Shown here piece by piece: positions 10,611-21,480 of a stretch of DNA of 64,000 nucleotides (position 1 is its first letter; every line of letters begins with the position of its first letter). The notes under the pieces are model-generated. The model was not told the origin of the DNA and did not search any database. It saw nothing but the letters and a program-made list of their open reading frames with translations. Made by a program: the position numbers and the translations under genes. Origin of the DNA: Hetaerina americana (lineage: Eukaryota > Arthropoda > Insecta > Odonata > Calopterygidae). The stretch is from NCBI GenBank assembly GCA_022747635.1, contig JAKTNV010000003.1:13014911-13078910 (forward strand), in the 5' to 3' direction.

Positions 10611-13600
10611 TGTAGTCACATCCCTCCCCAGACTACAACCTTGACGTGGTGGAAGGGCTTGTGCGTTCCGATGACCCCTAGAGCTGTGCTGGCGGGAGTA
10701 ATTATAATAGCTCCTGGTAGGGTCACCCATGCCAGATAGGTCGAAGGTTAGGAGCCAGACGAAAGGTAGTCCACACAGCGTCTGTTCCTCAGTGAGGCGG
10801 CTGCAATGGCATCTGACCCCAGTGGGGCGGCCTGTAAGTGATGGTGTCACGTTAAAAACACTATTGAGGAAGGCAACGGGAAACCACCTCAATTATCATT
10901 CCCAAGAAAAATATGATGGACAATAGAGATATTTTGAGTCCTGGCAACCACGGGGCTCGGCCCAATCGGCCGTGTGTCGTGCCTGGCAGCGGGGGAGGCA
11001 AGGCTTCCGCGGTCATCATCCCACGAAACCCTTGCAAGGGAAAATCAGCAGGACAGAAGACGCAGCAAAAGAAGACCAAATTACTTAGAATAGGAGCTTG
11101 GGATGTTAGGACAATGATGATGACAGGAAAATTAGGGAATATTAAATGAGAGAAGGAAAGGAGAAATATAGATATTTTAGGTTTATGCGAGGTGAGATGC
11201 AAGGATAGCTGGGATTACCGGAGTGTTAATTATAGAATAATATACAGCCGCAGGAATGAGAGCCAATGAGCGGTTGCCATAATTTGGACTAAAGAGTTAG
11301 AAGCATAGTAAAAAGAGAACCAGCATTGAATAGAATATTACTAGTAGAGATAAAAGCAGATCCAACAAACTTTGTTGTTATTCAGGTATACATACCACCC
11401 AGCAACCATACGGAGGAAGAGGCTGATAGGATATATGATCAATTAGAGGACATAATCCCTTGTGTTTCTGCAGGGAAACATTTGATAGTGATGGGGGATT
11501 GGAATGCGAAGGAAGAGATGGTGATGAGGTGGGTGACTACGGTTTAGGCACAAGGAATGACCGCAGGGAGAAAGCAGTTGAGTTCTGCTGGAGACAGGGG
11601 TTAGGCATCACCAACACTTTGTTTAGACACCACTAAAGACGCTGGTATACATGGAAAATGCCAGGTGACTCAGAAAGGCATCAGCTAGATTATATTCTGG
11701 TTAGGTTCAGGAACAGTGTGACCATTTTGCACAGCTTCCCAGGAGCGGATGCGGACTCTTGACCAGTCAGACTGGTCAGCAGGCTAGAAAATGGAATGTT
11801 GAAGCATTAAACGGATTGAAAAGGAAGGAGTACCAACAGGCTGTAGAGGAAATCATAGAGGATGGTAAAGAGCTAAGTACTATCGAAGAAAAATGGGAAA
11901 GTTTCAAGAAAGGGTTGTCTAAAGCTGCAAAAGACATTATTGGAACCGTTAACGCTAAAAGAACTTGGAAACCATGGATCACATACGAGATGATTACAAA
12001 GATGAATGAGCAGAGAAAATGGAAGAATGTACAAACAGAGTTAGGCAAAATGAAGTACAAAGAGTTAAACAATAAATTGAGGTGGGCAGCAAAAAAAGCA
12101 TGGTGGAAGATGCAGTGCGAGGATATGGAAAGTCTGCAGAGGAAGGGTGAAATTGGTGCGCTGCACAGCAAAGTTCAATCTTTATCGGGAAGTAAGAAAG
12201 GGAGATCTATGCTAACAGTTCAAGATAAGGTAAGTAAGATAATAGTGGACACAGGAAAGATCCAAGAGAGATGGAAGGAATATATAGAAGAACTGTATAG
12301 TAAAGAACTTAGACCAACAAAGTTGGACATCGAAAAGGAACATGACGTAGAGGAAGATAGCTTAGGTCCAGGCATACTTGACGATGAGATAGAAAGGGCA
12401 TTAAGGGAGATGAAACTGAATAAGGCGGTGGGGATAGATAACATTCCCGCGGAATTATTGAAATGTTTAGGAAAATGTGGGAGGAAGAGGCTATGTGGGC
12501 TGATTCGTAGTATCTATGAAGAAGGAATCTGGCCGGAAGACTTCGTGAGATCAGTTTTAGTTCCTATTCCAAAAAAGGTAAAGGCTACATCATGTGAGGA
12601 CTACAGGACAATAAGTTTGATATCCCACGCAGCTAAAGTTGTTCTAAGGAGCATAAACAAAAGTATAGAGAGTAGGGCAAATGTTTACGTAGGGAATGAT
12701 CAGTTTGGATTTAGGAAGGGCCGAGGTACGCATGATGCCATTGCAGTAATGAGATTATTAGTCGAGAGGAATATAGAATACAACCAGGAGGTATTTGCCT
12801 GTTTCGTAGATTTCAAAAAACCGTTTGATGGAGTGAATTGGGAAAAACTAATGGGTATATTAAAGAAAATAGGAATAGATTGGAGGGACAGGAGGCTAAT
12901 CCGCAACCTGTACATGTCTCAGACTGCTCAAGTGCAAGTGGGAAACGGGGAGGCCGGATGGGTAGTGTTAGGAAGGGGTGTAAGGCAGGGTTGCCCATTA
13001 TCACCGTTGCTGTTCAACCTGTATGCAGAGGAAATGATCAAAGAGGCATGGGAAGAACTCGAGGTAGGAATGAAAGTGGGCGGGGATTTCGTAAAATCAG
13101 TTAGGTTCGCTGATGACCAAGCTTTGGTTTGCCAGTCAGCCAAGGGGTTGCAAGCATTGCTGAGTACATTGGAAAATCAGTGTGATAGGTATGGGGTGTG
13201 AATCAATATTAGTAAAACAAAGATTATGTGATTTTCTAGAAAGAAAAAGGCTAAGCTAAACATTAAAATAGGAGGGCAAAAACTAGAGCAGGTAGAACAG
13301 TTTACTTATCTTGGAAGTGTTTTGGACCAGCACGGTCAAAGTAGTAGGGACGTAAGGAGAAGAATTATGCTTAGGCAAAGAGGCTTTCACAAGGAGGAGA
13401 GAGTTGATGAGAGGGGCTGAGTAAGGATATTAAGAAAAGATTCGTAAAAACTTAAATAGGAAGGTACGTAGCTATGCACGGCGCTGAAACATGGTCATTG
13501 AAGCAGGAGGATAGACATAGATTAGAGGCTTTTGAAATGTGGTTTTGGAGAAGGTGAAATGGTCTGAGAAGAAAACAAATGAGGAAGTACTTGGTATGGT

Positions 13601-13926
13601 GGGTGAAGAGAGGGGCTGGTTGGCAGAAATCCTAAGGAGGCAGGAAAAATTGATGAAGGGCGTATTAACTGGCAATGGGTTGTTGAAGACTGTAATAGAG
13701 GGAAGGATGTTAGGCAAATGAGGAAAGGGAAGGAACTGGATAGGGATGTTGGACGGGATGAAGGGAGGAAGGAAGTACTCAGAGATGAAGAGGGACCTGA
13801 TGTAGAGTAGGATGCTGGATTTGGTGTTTTGTTAGGAGTCACAAAAGATTTATTTGGTAGCTGTGTCCACCCAAAAAAAAAACCTACCTTAACTGGTAGA
13901 TTACCTAATAATAATAATGTAGTCAC
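10611..13926 (+). mobile_element. LINE-A, near full-length non-LTR retrotransposon with target duplication
   Basis: The 9-base sequence TGTAGTCAC at 10611-10619 recurs at 13918-13926, immediately after an (AAT)n tail, so the element is about 10620-13917. Order: a 5' untranslated part; an endonuclease domain in broken frames (LRIGAWDVRTMMMTGKL at about 11090, IQVYIPPSNH at 11380, MGDWNA at 11490, LDYILVRFRN at 11685); then a long reverse-transcriptase frame; then a C-terminal part in broken frames (EQFTYLGSVLDQHGQSSRD at about 13295). An RTE- or CR1-like clade is plausible, but I cannot place it without a tree. Frameshifts in the endonuclease and 3' parts make it inactive. Confidence 0.9.
11759..13201 (+). 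pseudogene. LINE-A reverse transcriptase (480-codon open frame of a broken ORF)
   Basis: The open frame enters after the endonuclease domain and stops just past the RT core. Motifs in order: CEDYRTISLISHAAK, NDQFGFRKGRGTHD, CFVDFKKPFDGV (motif A, with Pro where Ala is usual), GVRQGCPLSPLLFNLY (motif B) and RFADDQALV (motif C). All three catalytic aspartates are kept. The stated first codon is only where the open frame begins; the true protein started far upstream, in the endonuclease region. The stop at 13199-13201 falls before the thumb and C-terminal region, which continues in other frames. Confidence 0.85.
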
Positions 13927-13979
13927 TTAAAGGTGCAAATGACGTTAGTCATTGAGGCGCCTAAAAAACTAAATTAATG

Positions 13980-14510
13980 CTTCTTATTCAAGAATTTCCT
14001 TATTTTGCCGTACATTATTTCCTTCTTCATTTCACCATAACTTCTGCCTGCTTTCATGCTGTCTAAAAACCCTACTCTCTTCCTTCCTCTTCCCTGCTTA
14101 CCCATCATTATCTATTCTTTCATAGCCTTCAACATCCTGCTACCTTTCAATAATTCCTTCACCCTCTTTCTCTAACTTCTTAGGATATCTACTGTTAACT
14201 TTTTCTCTTTGACCACCTGATTTCAAACTTCAGTGTTTGTCTTCCTCTTTGCTCAATTTATTTTCTCCTTCCTTATCCGTGCCCATATTTCAAAAGCCTC
14301 CTATCTATGCTCATCCTCTTGCTTCAAAAACTAGGTCTTACATCCTAAAAGTCTATTACTTAACTAATCATTTCTTCACACTCTTAACTAAGTGTGTCTA
14401 ATTAATTCTCTTCTTGGAAATGCTTCTCCTAATGCCCCTATTACTGTGTCCATTTTTCTCCAAAAATACTACCAATGTACATGAAACGCTGAACCTGAGT
14501 AAGGGTAGTT
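13980..14510 (-). mobile_element. LINE fragment, antisense (C-terminal part, LINE-A relative)
   Basis: Minus-strand translation gives VQRFMYIGSIFGE near 14500, then EAFEIWARIRKEK-like and a GKRGRGRKR-like stretch near 14080. These follow the post-RT region of LINE-A (VEQFTYLGSVLDQ, then the C-terminal tail). Divergence is high, so it may be a sister family. Confidence 0.55.
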
Positions 14511-14920
14511 TAAAAGTCAAATAATGTATAACTGTTGAAATACATTTGATGTAAGAGTGTGTATAATTCTCTCCACCAATTCAGTTGCACTTTTTCCTCT
14601 ACCCCTTGTTCCCACATACCATTCACTTGTACTTAGCTACTCCCACATCCTCAAATGTGATGACGTAGGCAGAAAATGAAGTATGTTCGATGCATTGTGC
14701 ATGAGATGCACTTAGAAGGACAACAAGGGAAATGCACTGCTCACTCTGGCAGTATGGGATTATCATGTAAATAGGGAGAGGGAAAATAAATTAGTTTAGC
14801 TAATACCTGGAATATCATTTTGTGCTCCCTGTTCTCCCCCGATCCATTCAATAATACACAATATTGTAATTTTGAGAATTTGTTGTCTCAGGCATAGCTG
14901 TATGGAATTTACATAACACA

Positions 14921-16103
14921 ATGAAATGAAATAATATACTTTGTAATTCCACACACTTTATTTAAAAAAACATGACCCAGGTTTCGACGTTGAAAGTCAT
15001 CATCAGGTGGTCCTCATAGAAGCCAACTTGGGAAATATACCTTCTGATCAAAGGAGGGGGGGTTGGTCAAAAGGGGAGGTTGGAGGGGTAAAAAGGTTAC
15101 AATGTAGCTGGGAAGAAAAGAGAAAACATCTTTTGACTTAGAAGAGTGGTATGCCGAGGAGTGGGGAGTGGGAGGGATACAAAATTTCGTTGGCAAGTTC
15201 ATCTTTCCAATGGACACATTTCAAAATTTCTAACTGCTCCAAAGCATCAAGCATTTAACCTTTATTTTCAAAATGAATAATTTTTGTCACAGAGTCACTT
15301 TTGTGGTCACTTTCGATGAGGTGCTTTACAAAGAGGGATGTTATGCTCTTATTTTTTACACGTTTGGTGATCTTTAATTCTTTCTTTAAATTTCCATCCT
15401 GTGTGCCCAGTATACTTTGCGTTACATTCTGAGCACTTTAACTCATACACTCCACTCCTCTCGTTTTTGGGGACTTTGTCTTTAGTGTGAGGGATCAGGT
15501 TCTTAAGGCATGAACCACTGTAAAAGGTATTTTTAATTACTTTTTGAGAAATGGTCCCTAGATATAGTATTCTCTGCCATTTGGCAGTGGAATCTTTTAA
15601 ATGTTTGGGGTTGTAAATGTGGCTTAAGGCTATTTTTGTAAGTTTATTCCGGTAAAGTTTATTAATTAGATATTCTGAATAACCATTGTTTACTGCTAAT
15701 TTTTTAATTACATTAAGTTCCATATTTACATTGAATTTTGACATAGGGATAACGGTTAAACGGTGGATTATTTCAGGAAATGCCGAAAGCTTTTGGGTGA
15801 AGCAATGCCTTGAAGAGGAATTAATTGATTGGTCCATGTACATTTCCTTCCTAAAAATGGAATATTGTAACCTGCATTTGTCTTTAGAAATGGATAAGTC
15901 AAGGAAATTCAGGGAACTGTCACCTTTTTACCCCTCCAACCTCCCTCTCTGACCAACCCCTGTCCTTTGATCAGAAGGTATATATATGGCAAGTTTGATT
16001 CTATGAGGACCACCTGATGATGACGTTCAACATCGAAACCTGGGTCATGTGTTTTTTAAATAAAGTGCGTGGAATTACAAAGTAAATTGTTTCATTTCAT
16101 TTC
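14921..16103 (-). mobile_element. Penelope-like retroelement with inverted terminal repeats
   Basis: About 170-180 bases at the left (from about 14921 to 15105) are the reverse complement of the right (about 15923 to 16103), including ACATGACCCAGGTTTCGA, CATCATCAGGTGGTCCTCAT, a CTTCTGATCAAAGGA core and GGTTGGAGGGGTAAAAAGGT. Between them, on the minus strand, is the end of a Penelope-type reverse transcriptase plus a GIY-YIG-like endonuclease. The RT start is missing, so the element is 5'-truncated. Terminal repeats in direct or inverted arrangement are known for Penelope-like elements. Confidence 0.8.
15349..15843 (-). pseudogene. Penelope-like RT C-terminus and GIY-YIG-like endonuclease
   Basis: A frame of 164 codons that also reads upstream of its first Met (FLDLSISKDKCRLQYSIFRK). 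YMDQSINSSSRHCFTQKLS followed by FPEIIHRL matches the Penelope RT segment with Tyr-x-Asp and a His-rich run. Near the end, SGVYELKCSECNAKYTG matches the GIY-x-YIG motif with GVY and YTG variants, followed by FKERIKDH, where the conserved Arg and His fit. It stops early at KK, while related text (EHNIPLCKAPHRK) continues beyond the stop. Confidence 0.8.
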
Positions 16104-16384
16104 AATATGCGATGTTGAGAATGACCAAGTGCATGCTAGAGATGGAGTGACAGTCAGGAGTGTGACTGTGTGGTATCAAGACTTGGCCACCTAATTAGGG
16201 TGTACATCAGAATAATACCAAATTGAATCATAGAAGGTAAGATACCTAATGATTTTTATACCTCTATGGAAGGAAATATGGCCAGGGTAGGATTAGCTAC
16301 ATGGAAGACGTGCACACAAGCCTATGCAACTATTAAGAGATGATTTGTACTGATTCAACCATTATCTACAGTTATTATTATCTT

Positions 16385-16690
16385 TAATCTACCAATTCAG
16401 GTGAGTTTTTGATGGGAACAAACTACCAAACAGTACAGTGGCAAATACTTTGCCACTCTCAACCAAACGCAACCTACCACCCTATATTACAATGAGCCCC
16501 TCTTCAATTCCATATATTTCATTCCTGCATTTCGTCCAACATCTTATATCCTACTTCTTCCCCTTCCTTGCTTGCCTAACATTTGCCCCTCTTTCACAGT
16601 CTTCAACATCCCATTGCCAATGAAAATGCTCTGCATCCATCTTTCCTATCCACAGTAAGTACTCAAAACATCCTATTGGCCTTTGCTGCA
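16385..16690 (-). mobile_element. LINE-A 3' end, antisense
   Basis: The reverse complement of 16385-16470 carries the LINE-A 3' signature (TTGGTAGATTAAAGATAATA tail, GTTTGGTAGTTTG). The rest matches the C-terminal region, with TTGGCAATGGGATGTTGAAG at about 16603-16622 (equal to 13672-13690 of LINE-A). Confidence 0.7.
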
Positions 16691-16699
16691 CATTAATGT

Positions 16700-17127
16700 C
16701 ATTCCCAGTGGGCACTCTTGTTTTGGAACAGGCTTAGGGAAATCGGTCAGTCTCTAGACAATGACTCATAAATTAGAGCCCTCCGAAAATTCATTTTTTT
16801 CATCAATATAGTACTATGATACTATTGTGTAGGATATTTTGTAATACATGCTTCCAGGAGCCTGCAGCTCATGGAAGAACAGAGTAAGTTACAAGATCAA
16901 ATAGAACGATAAGAGATGTAAAATTAAATATCAGCAAATTTTGTCGGTGCAAAGTTATAACTTAAGAGAAAGTGACACAAATAAATATATTTGTTTCATC
17001 CACACAGCCTGAATGATAGAAAAAGAAAATAATAATACGAGTAAAGTAATGCATTATCATTGAGGCATAGTTTGAAACAATCCCACCAGTACTTTTTAAG
17101 GTTATTTAAAAACATTTATAAGGCAAT
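16700..17127. other. Nothing recognised
   Basis: AT-rich intergenic sequence without a supported exon or recurring repeat. Confidence 0.4.
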
Positions 17128-17600
17128 GAATACGAGGCATATTTAAAAGAATTGTTATGGTCATACAAGAGTAATACAACATGATGACATTTATCAGCCA
17201 GAATACTAATCGTCAATCAGATTGAAGTTCTTGGTCCACTAGTTGAACGATTTCATCAGTCTGGATACTGGGCCTGCCACTCCGACTTTCATCATATGCA
17301 TTTGTATGGCTATTTTTGAAGTCTCGGCACCATTGTCTAACCTTGCCTTCACTCATTACTGTACAGACATAAACTAGGCACAACTGCTGATTAATTTGAG
17401 CAGCTGATTATCTTTTGCTCACAATATTGGAATCACAGGATGTACTCTGCAGGAGCAATGATTACATTGTTATCTGCCTTCGTCAACAGGCAAACGACTT
17501 CTGGATTAAAATAATAACTTTAGTGGCTTCAGGAATTATCAATAGATGGCTCTGCATGTGAACAACTTTGTTCCGACCAACCATTATTTAAGTATAAGAA
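17128..17600 (-). mobile_element. Mariner-like transposon fragment
   Basis: The minus strand reads SAAQINQQLC, VMSEGKVRQWCRDFKNSHTN, YDESRSGRPSIQTDE and IVQLVDQELQSD: the N-terminal paired helix-turn-helix region with the GRP linker of a mariner transposase. A TACGAGGCATATTTAAAAG stretch at 17128 may be a terminal repeat. No catalytic domain follows, so it is a deleted copy. Confidence 0.75.
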
Positions 17601-18369
17601 AACAGATTTACTCTACCATTTCAGGCTTCACTTAGTGGAAGTAATTAGTGTCTATATTATAAGACTGAGTTCTTTTTCACAGAAATGCATCTTATGGTAC
17701 AAAAAATTTCACCAACTTGTGGTGCAGTACCTGATGATGCTGAAAGTATGTGAAATGAAATCTGAAAATAAATGTCTGTTGAGAAGTAAAAAATCTTTTA
17801 ATTTAGATAAGAAAACGGCCTTGTAGATTCCATGTCTTAAGGCAAGTGAAAAGAGTAGACATATTGCATTCTCTCAGATAGATGATTGTTTAAACTGTGT
17901 TAATCATTTTAATGGCACAACTCTAATTCCAGCTCTTTCAAAAGTCAAAGTTTGATCGAGGGGATTATGAATTTTTACAATAGTGTCAAAAGCAGAGTAC
18001 TAGAATATTCAGGAAAGTATGATGTTAATATAAGTAGTAGTAAAAAAGTCTTTGTCTTGCAATTTTCTCTATTATTATTGAAATGAGAGAGTAGTATAGA
18101 TATAGGACTATAGGTACTTCATTTAGATATGTTACCACCTTTAAACAGTGGAATAACTTGGGCCTCTTTTAATTCACTGATAAACCATTCTAAATGACAC
18201 ATTCATTAACAGTGCAATAGAAGAACTGATATTCAAGGCATAACTATGTTTTGGGTAATCCCCAGGTAATTTTTACTGCCATTGTTTTCAAGAAAAATAA
18301 CATACCTGCTTTCAACTTCTTTGGTATTAGGTACTTGGTAAAAATAAGGAATTGATGATTGAAAAAAAT

Positions 18370-18880
18370 AAAAGCTTAGTTGTAAGTTCCACTGGATTTT
18401 ATTTGATACAACAGGTTTTGTAAGCAGTCAACATCATTAAGTGAAACACAGGATTTTACCCTTTGCTTTTGTCTCCATATCCTGAAAAATGTAATTCTTC
18501 AAAACCGGCATCTTCAACGCCTATTTTCCAAGAGAAAATGATGCATGGTCCTTTCAACAGTACTCTTATATTGTTTGAAAAAGCACCGAAGTAAGTTAGA
18601 AACCTGCCAATTCACCCCAATTTGGAAAATGTAATAGTTGATTGTGAAGATACTCTTTCCCAGGAAGATCTAGGCTGCAAAACAGTAGCTTTCCATGAAT
18701 TCATATCATACTTTTAAGAAATAACAAATGCAATCACCTTGAAGTAGCAGCTCTTCAATCTGTTTATTAAGTGGTTAAGGATTGTGACTTAAATCATCAA
18801 AAGGCAGATAAAGGAAACTCAGTGGTTGTTATGAAGAGAGAATATTACCTGAAAAAGTTATAGCTATTGAGCATTAATTT
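18370..18880 (+). mobile_element. Second Penelope-like element remnant
   Basis: At 18380-18460 the text TTCCACTGGATTTTATTTGA, then CAGGTTTTGTAAGCAGTCAA and CATCATTAAG parallels the left terminal repeat of the 14.9 kb element. Downstream, at about 18790-18860, the plus strand encodes NHQKADKGNSVVVMKREYYL, the Penelope RT motif ADKGxxVVVM. It is a different, diverged family with the early RT region kept. Confidence 0.6.
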
Positions 18881-18919
18881 TAAAATTTTTAGCATTAAAA
18901 CTTTCATATGGAATGCGGT

Positions 18920-19070
18920 ATTTTATGGTGCTGAAACTGGCCATTGAAACCAGGTGATAGGATGGAGGTTCTGACATGTGAGTGTGAAGAAGGATGGAAA
19001 TGCTAAAATAGATGTTAAAAAACAAACAGAAGCACTAGGCATGATGGGCAGGTGAGAGGGGACAGTGTTT
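18920..19070 (+). mobile_element. LINE-A fragment (3' part)
   Basis: GGTGCTGAAACTGGCCATTG followed by AAACCAGGTGATAGGATGGA corresponds to 13478-13520 of LINE-A (GGCGCTGAAACATGGTCATT). The match runs on to a GATGGGCAGGTGAGAGG stretch. Confidence 0.6.
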
Positions 19071-19805
19071 TGCATGATTATGGGATGTAAATTTGTCTTA
19101 TTGCTCTACGAATTCTGGAAAATCACTTGACTTTCGGCAATATTCTTTCATGCGGAGTGTTCAAACATTGCTATGATAATATCACGAAATATCAAATGTT
19201 TTTAATGCATAGACCAAATTTGTAAATACCATTACTGTAAATACAGCTGTAAAACCCAAAATTTGAATTAAAATATGGTGGACAGGAGTTATTTAAAAGG
19301 CAACTTACCTGTGTCTATTGGAATACCACAATATTTGTTGAAATTCATAAATGACCAAATGTTCTGATCTGACAGTAATATTTCTTACACGAGAAAACAA
19401 TGCACCCACAGAATTTAATCAGAAGGTTGAATTTTTGCATTAAGACCACTAAAACTGATGTAAGTGGGGAATGATGCAGCAAGGGGCTATTGATATGTGA
19501 TATCTATAGGTAGTCTATAGAAAACGCACAGCATATCTATTCTCCCCCACTGAATGAGCCTGACGAAAATGTAAATTCAACTTCTTCTACTGCAATCACA
19601 TCCATGCAGTCAGATATACCAAAAATGATTCAGGCAGATGCAGCATATACTTCAACTCATGTTAGAAATTTTTATTCCTCTAATTCTATAGATTTCCAAA
19701 TGCGCATTGAGTTGCGAATGGGTGAGAATTTGATAACTTCAAAATTTGATATTTGTTATCACTTGCATGTAGAGTATGAATGCATGTAAATGGTAACGAT
19801 ATATT
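19071..19805. other. Nothing recognised
   Basis: AT-rich. The 61-codon frame at 19604-19789 has no known motif and no convincing splice borders. Confidence 0.4.
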
Positions 19806-19975
19806 TGGTTGCAATAGAGCCGTGCGTTCCCGGGATCCGGGTTCGAATCCCCATCAAGGCCAATGATTTTTAAATTCTGAAATTATTGCATTTAAATGCA
19901 TATTAGCGGATTACTCCGTTCAAAGTTACTGTTGCGGCATCTCCCGCAGTTTCTTTGGAATTTGTACAAGAATGA
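19806..19975 (+). repeat. SINE-2, tRNA-derived, truncated head
   Basis: A box-B-like GGGTTCGAATCCC at 19848-19860 is followed by a body (GATTTTTAAATTCTGAAATT, ATGCATATTAGCGGA, GCGGCATCTCCCGCAGTTTC) shared in inverted orientation with 29460-29637 and 46597-46735. The box A half is mostly lost, and no tRNA cloverleaf can be folded, so it is not a tRNA gene. Confidence 0.7.
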
Positions 19976-20921
19976 CGTTAGAGTTTATCACTTGTGACAC
20001 TAGGATGCAATGTGAGGATTGCTCTTAATGCTAAATTTATTGACGATAGACTCCCTCTTTAAATGAATGTGGAAACCAATGCAAAACCTCCTGCCTTCTT
20101 GGAAAACACTCAAGAAGTTGTGTTGATGGTAGAGAATGTCTGTCTTAAGAATGCTGATAAAACAGGCTACTAAGTCCAATGTCACTTTGAGGAGGAGGAA
20201 ACGGAAAGGTAGAAATATTCAACTATTTTCAGTCCCTATAAATGTGAGGCTACTTTGCAGTAAATGCCATCATACCCTCAATAATATATTAAGAGCGTAC
20301 ATGGGAAGCATGCTATGTCTGAGGTGAGGAACAAATATACCCGTGAGATAGTTGATAAATATGGGAGGAAAAATGAACAGGCATGCCAATTTTTGAAATG
20401 CAAAGCAAGTTTATACAACATCCTGTCCATGTAGTTAGAGAAGATTCTAAATTGACTAAAAATATTTGGCACCTACTGGTTCCTCTTCTCAGTATGGTTA
20501 CGCCTTGTAGAAAGGGGCGAGTTATTGTTTACAGTATTTCTTTCACCAAAAGTTACCCTATATTTACCCATATAAATATCACCATAGAATTTGAAAGGGC
20601 ATCCGCACAATTAGAAACAGGGCAGCATGACATTAAACGTTGAATTAATCGATAGCGCTCGAAATGCAATGAACGGGCAATTCAAATTAATTAAGGCGGC
20701 ATACATTCAGGGGCAATAGCCGAAGGATTTACAAGTGTTATAGTACTCAACACAAAGGAAGCAGAAGCCGAATTTAATGAATATAAAAATACAAGCTGTT
20801 TCCCGAGCCGCATATAAATAGTCTACATAATTCACACAAGTTTTGTTCAGCTAAATTAATTACGCCTTAGTGGTGTAAAATGATACTACTTTCAAGGAAA
20901 AACCTATTCAACGGGTTTCAC
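19976..20921. other. Intergenic, nothing recognised
   Basis: Mixed-composition sequence with short open frames (20000-20643) lacking recognisable motifs. It leads into the 3' flank of the small minus-strand gene. Confidence 0.4.
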
Positions 20922-20927
20922 TTTATT
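20922..20927 (-). promoter_or_regulatory. Polyadenylation signal of the small membrane-protein gene
   Basis: AATAAA on the minus strand, about 205 bases past the stop at 21132. Confidence 0.5.
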
Positions 20928-21131
20928 CATACTCAAAAGAAACTCCTTTGGTACACATAATAGTGATAAAGATCAAAACAAAATACACATTATAACACAT
21001 GTAAGTCTTATAATTCATCCTTTCCATTCCAAAGAACTCGGAACACTAAATAGTGAAATATTCATTTCATCTCGTCTAGTTTAAAAGCATTCAACCAAAG
21101 AATCACTTCCCATGCCGAAACTTGCCATGAA

Positions 21132-21480
21132 TTATTTTATGCTTTCACTTTGTTGTTTCGCGATCCTTTTGGACGCTTCTAATAAAATTTTTGCTTCTTG
21201 GTTTTCTTTCTCCAAACTGTTCCGTAAGCCTTCAAGATCGTGCATGAAACTCTTCCTATTGAAAAAAATAATACTAATTAAATGACATTTTGTATATAAC
21301 CTGTAATTATTTGAAACGCAATCACAGCCTTGTCCTGTCTGTACAACAGATGTTATGCCACAACGAGGTGAATTTAACAAGGATAGCAAACCTGTAGTAA
21401 AAGCCTGTCACTAAAAGCGCCATCATTCCAGCGAATAATGCAGGGAAACGTCTCCTGCTAAACGTGCCCGTTGATTTCAT
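21132..21480 (-). CDS. Small single-pass membrane protein, two exons, function unknown
   Basis: Exon 1 is 21480 down to 21392 (29 codons plus AG, donor GTTTGC) and exon 2 is 21255 down to 21132 (acceptor TTTTTTTCAATAG, stop TAA). They join in frame to a 70-residue protein. A basic N-terminus (KSTGTFSRRRF) precedes one hydrophobic segment (about residues 13-29, PALFAGMMALLVTGFYY). A charged helix rich in Glu, Lys and Arg follows (KSFMHDLEGLRNSLEKENQE and onward), probably a short coiled coil. The ATG at 21480 is the first in frame; an upstream in-frame stop precedes it. The layout resembles small mitochondrial inner-membrane assembly factors, but I do not recognise the family and name none. 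It is divergently paired with DIS3. Confidence 0.7.

Noticed and set aside
19840..19865. Possible tRNA gene around GGGTTCGAATCCC
   Set aside because: The same sequence plus body recurs at 29.5 kb, so it is a SINE-2 head.
21132..21480. Assignment of the small protein to SMIM20/MITRAC7, PET117 or COA3
   Set aside because: Only the general layout (basic start, one membrane segment, charged helix) fits; no diagnostic motif could be confirmed.
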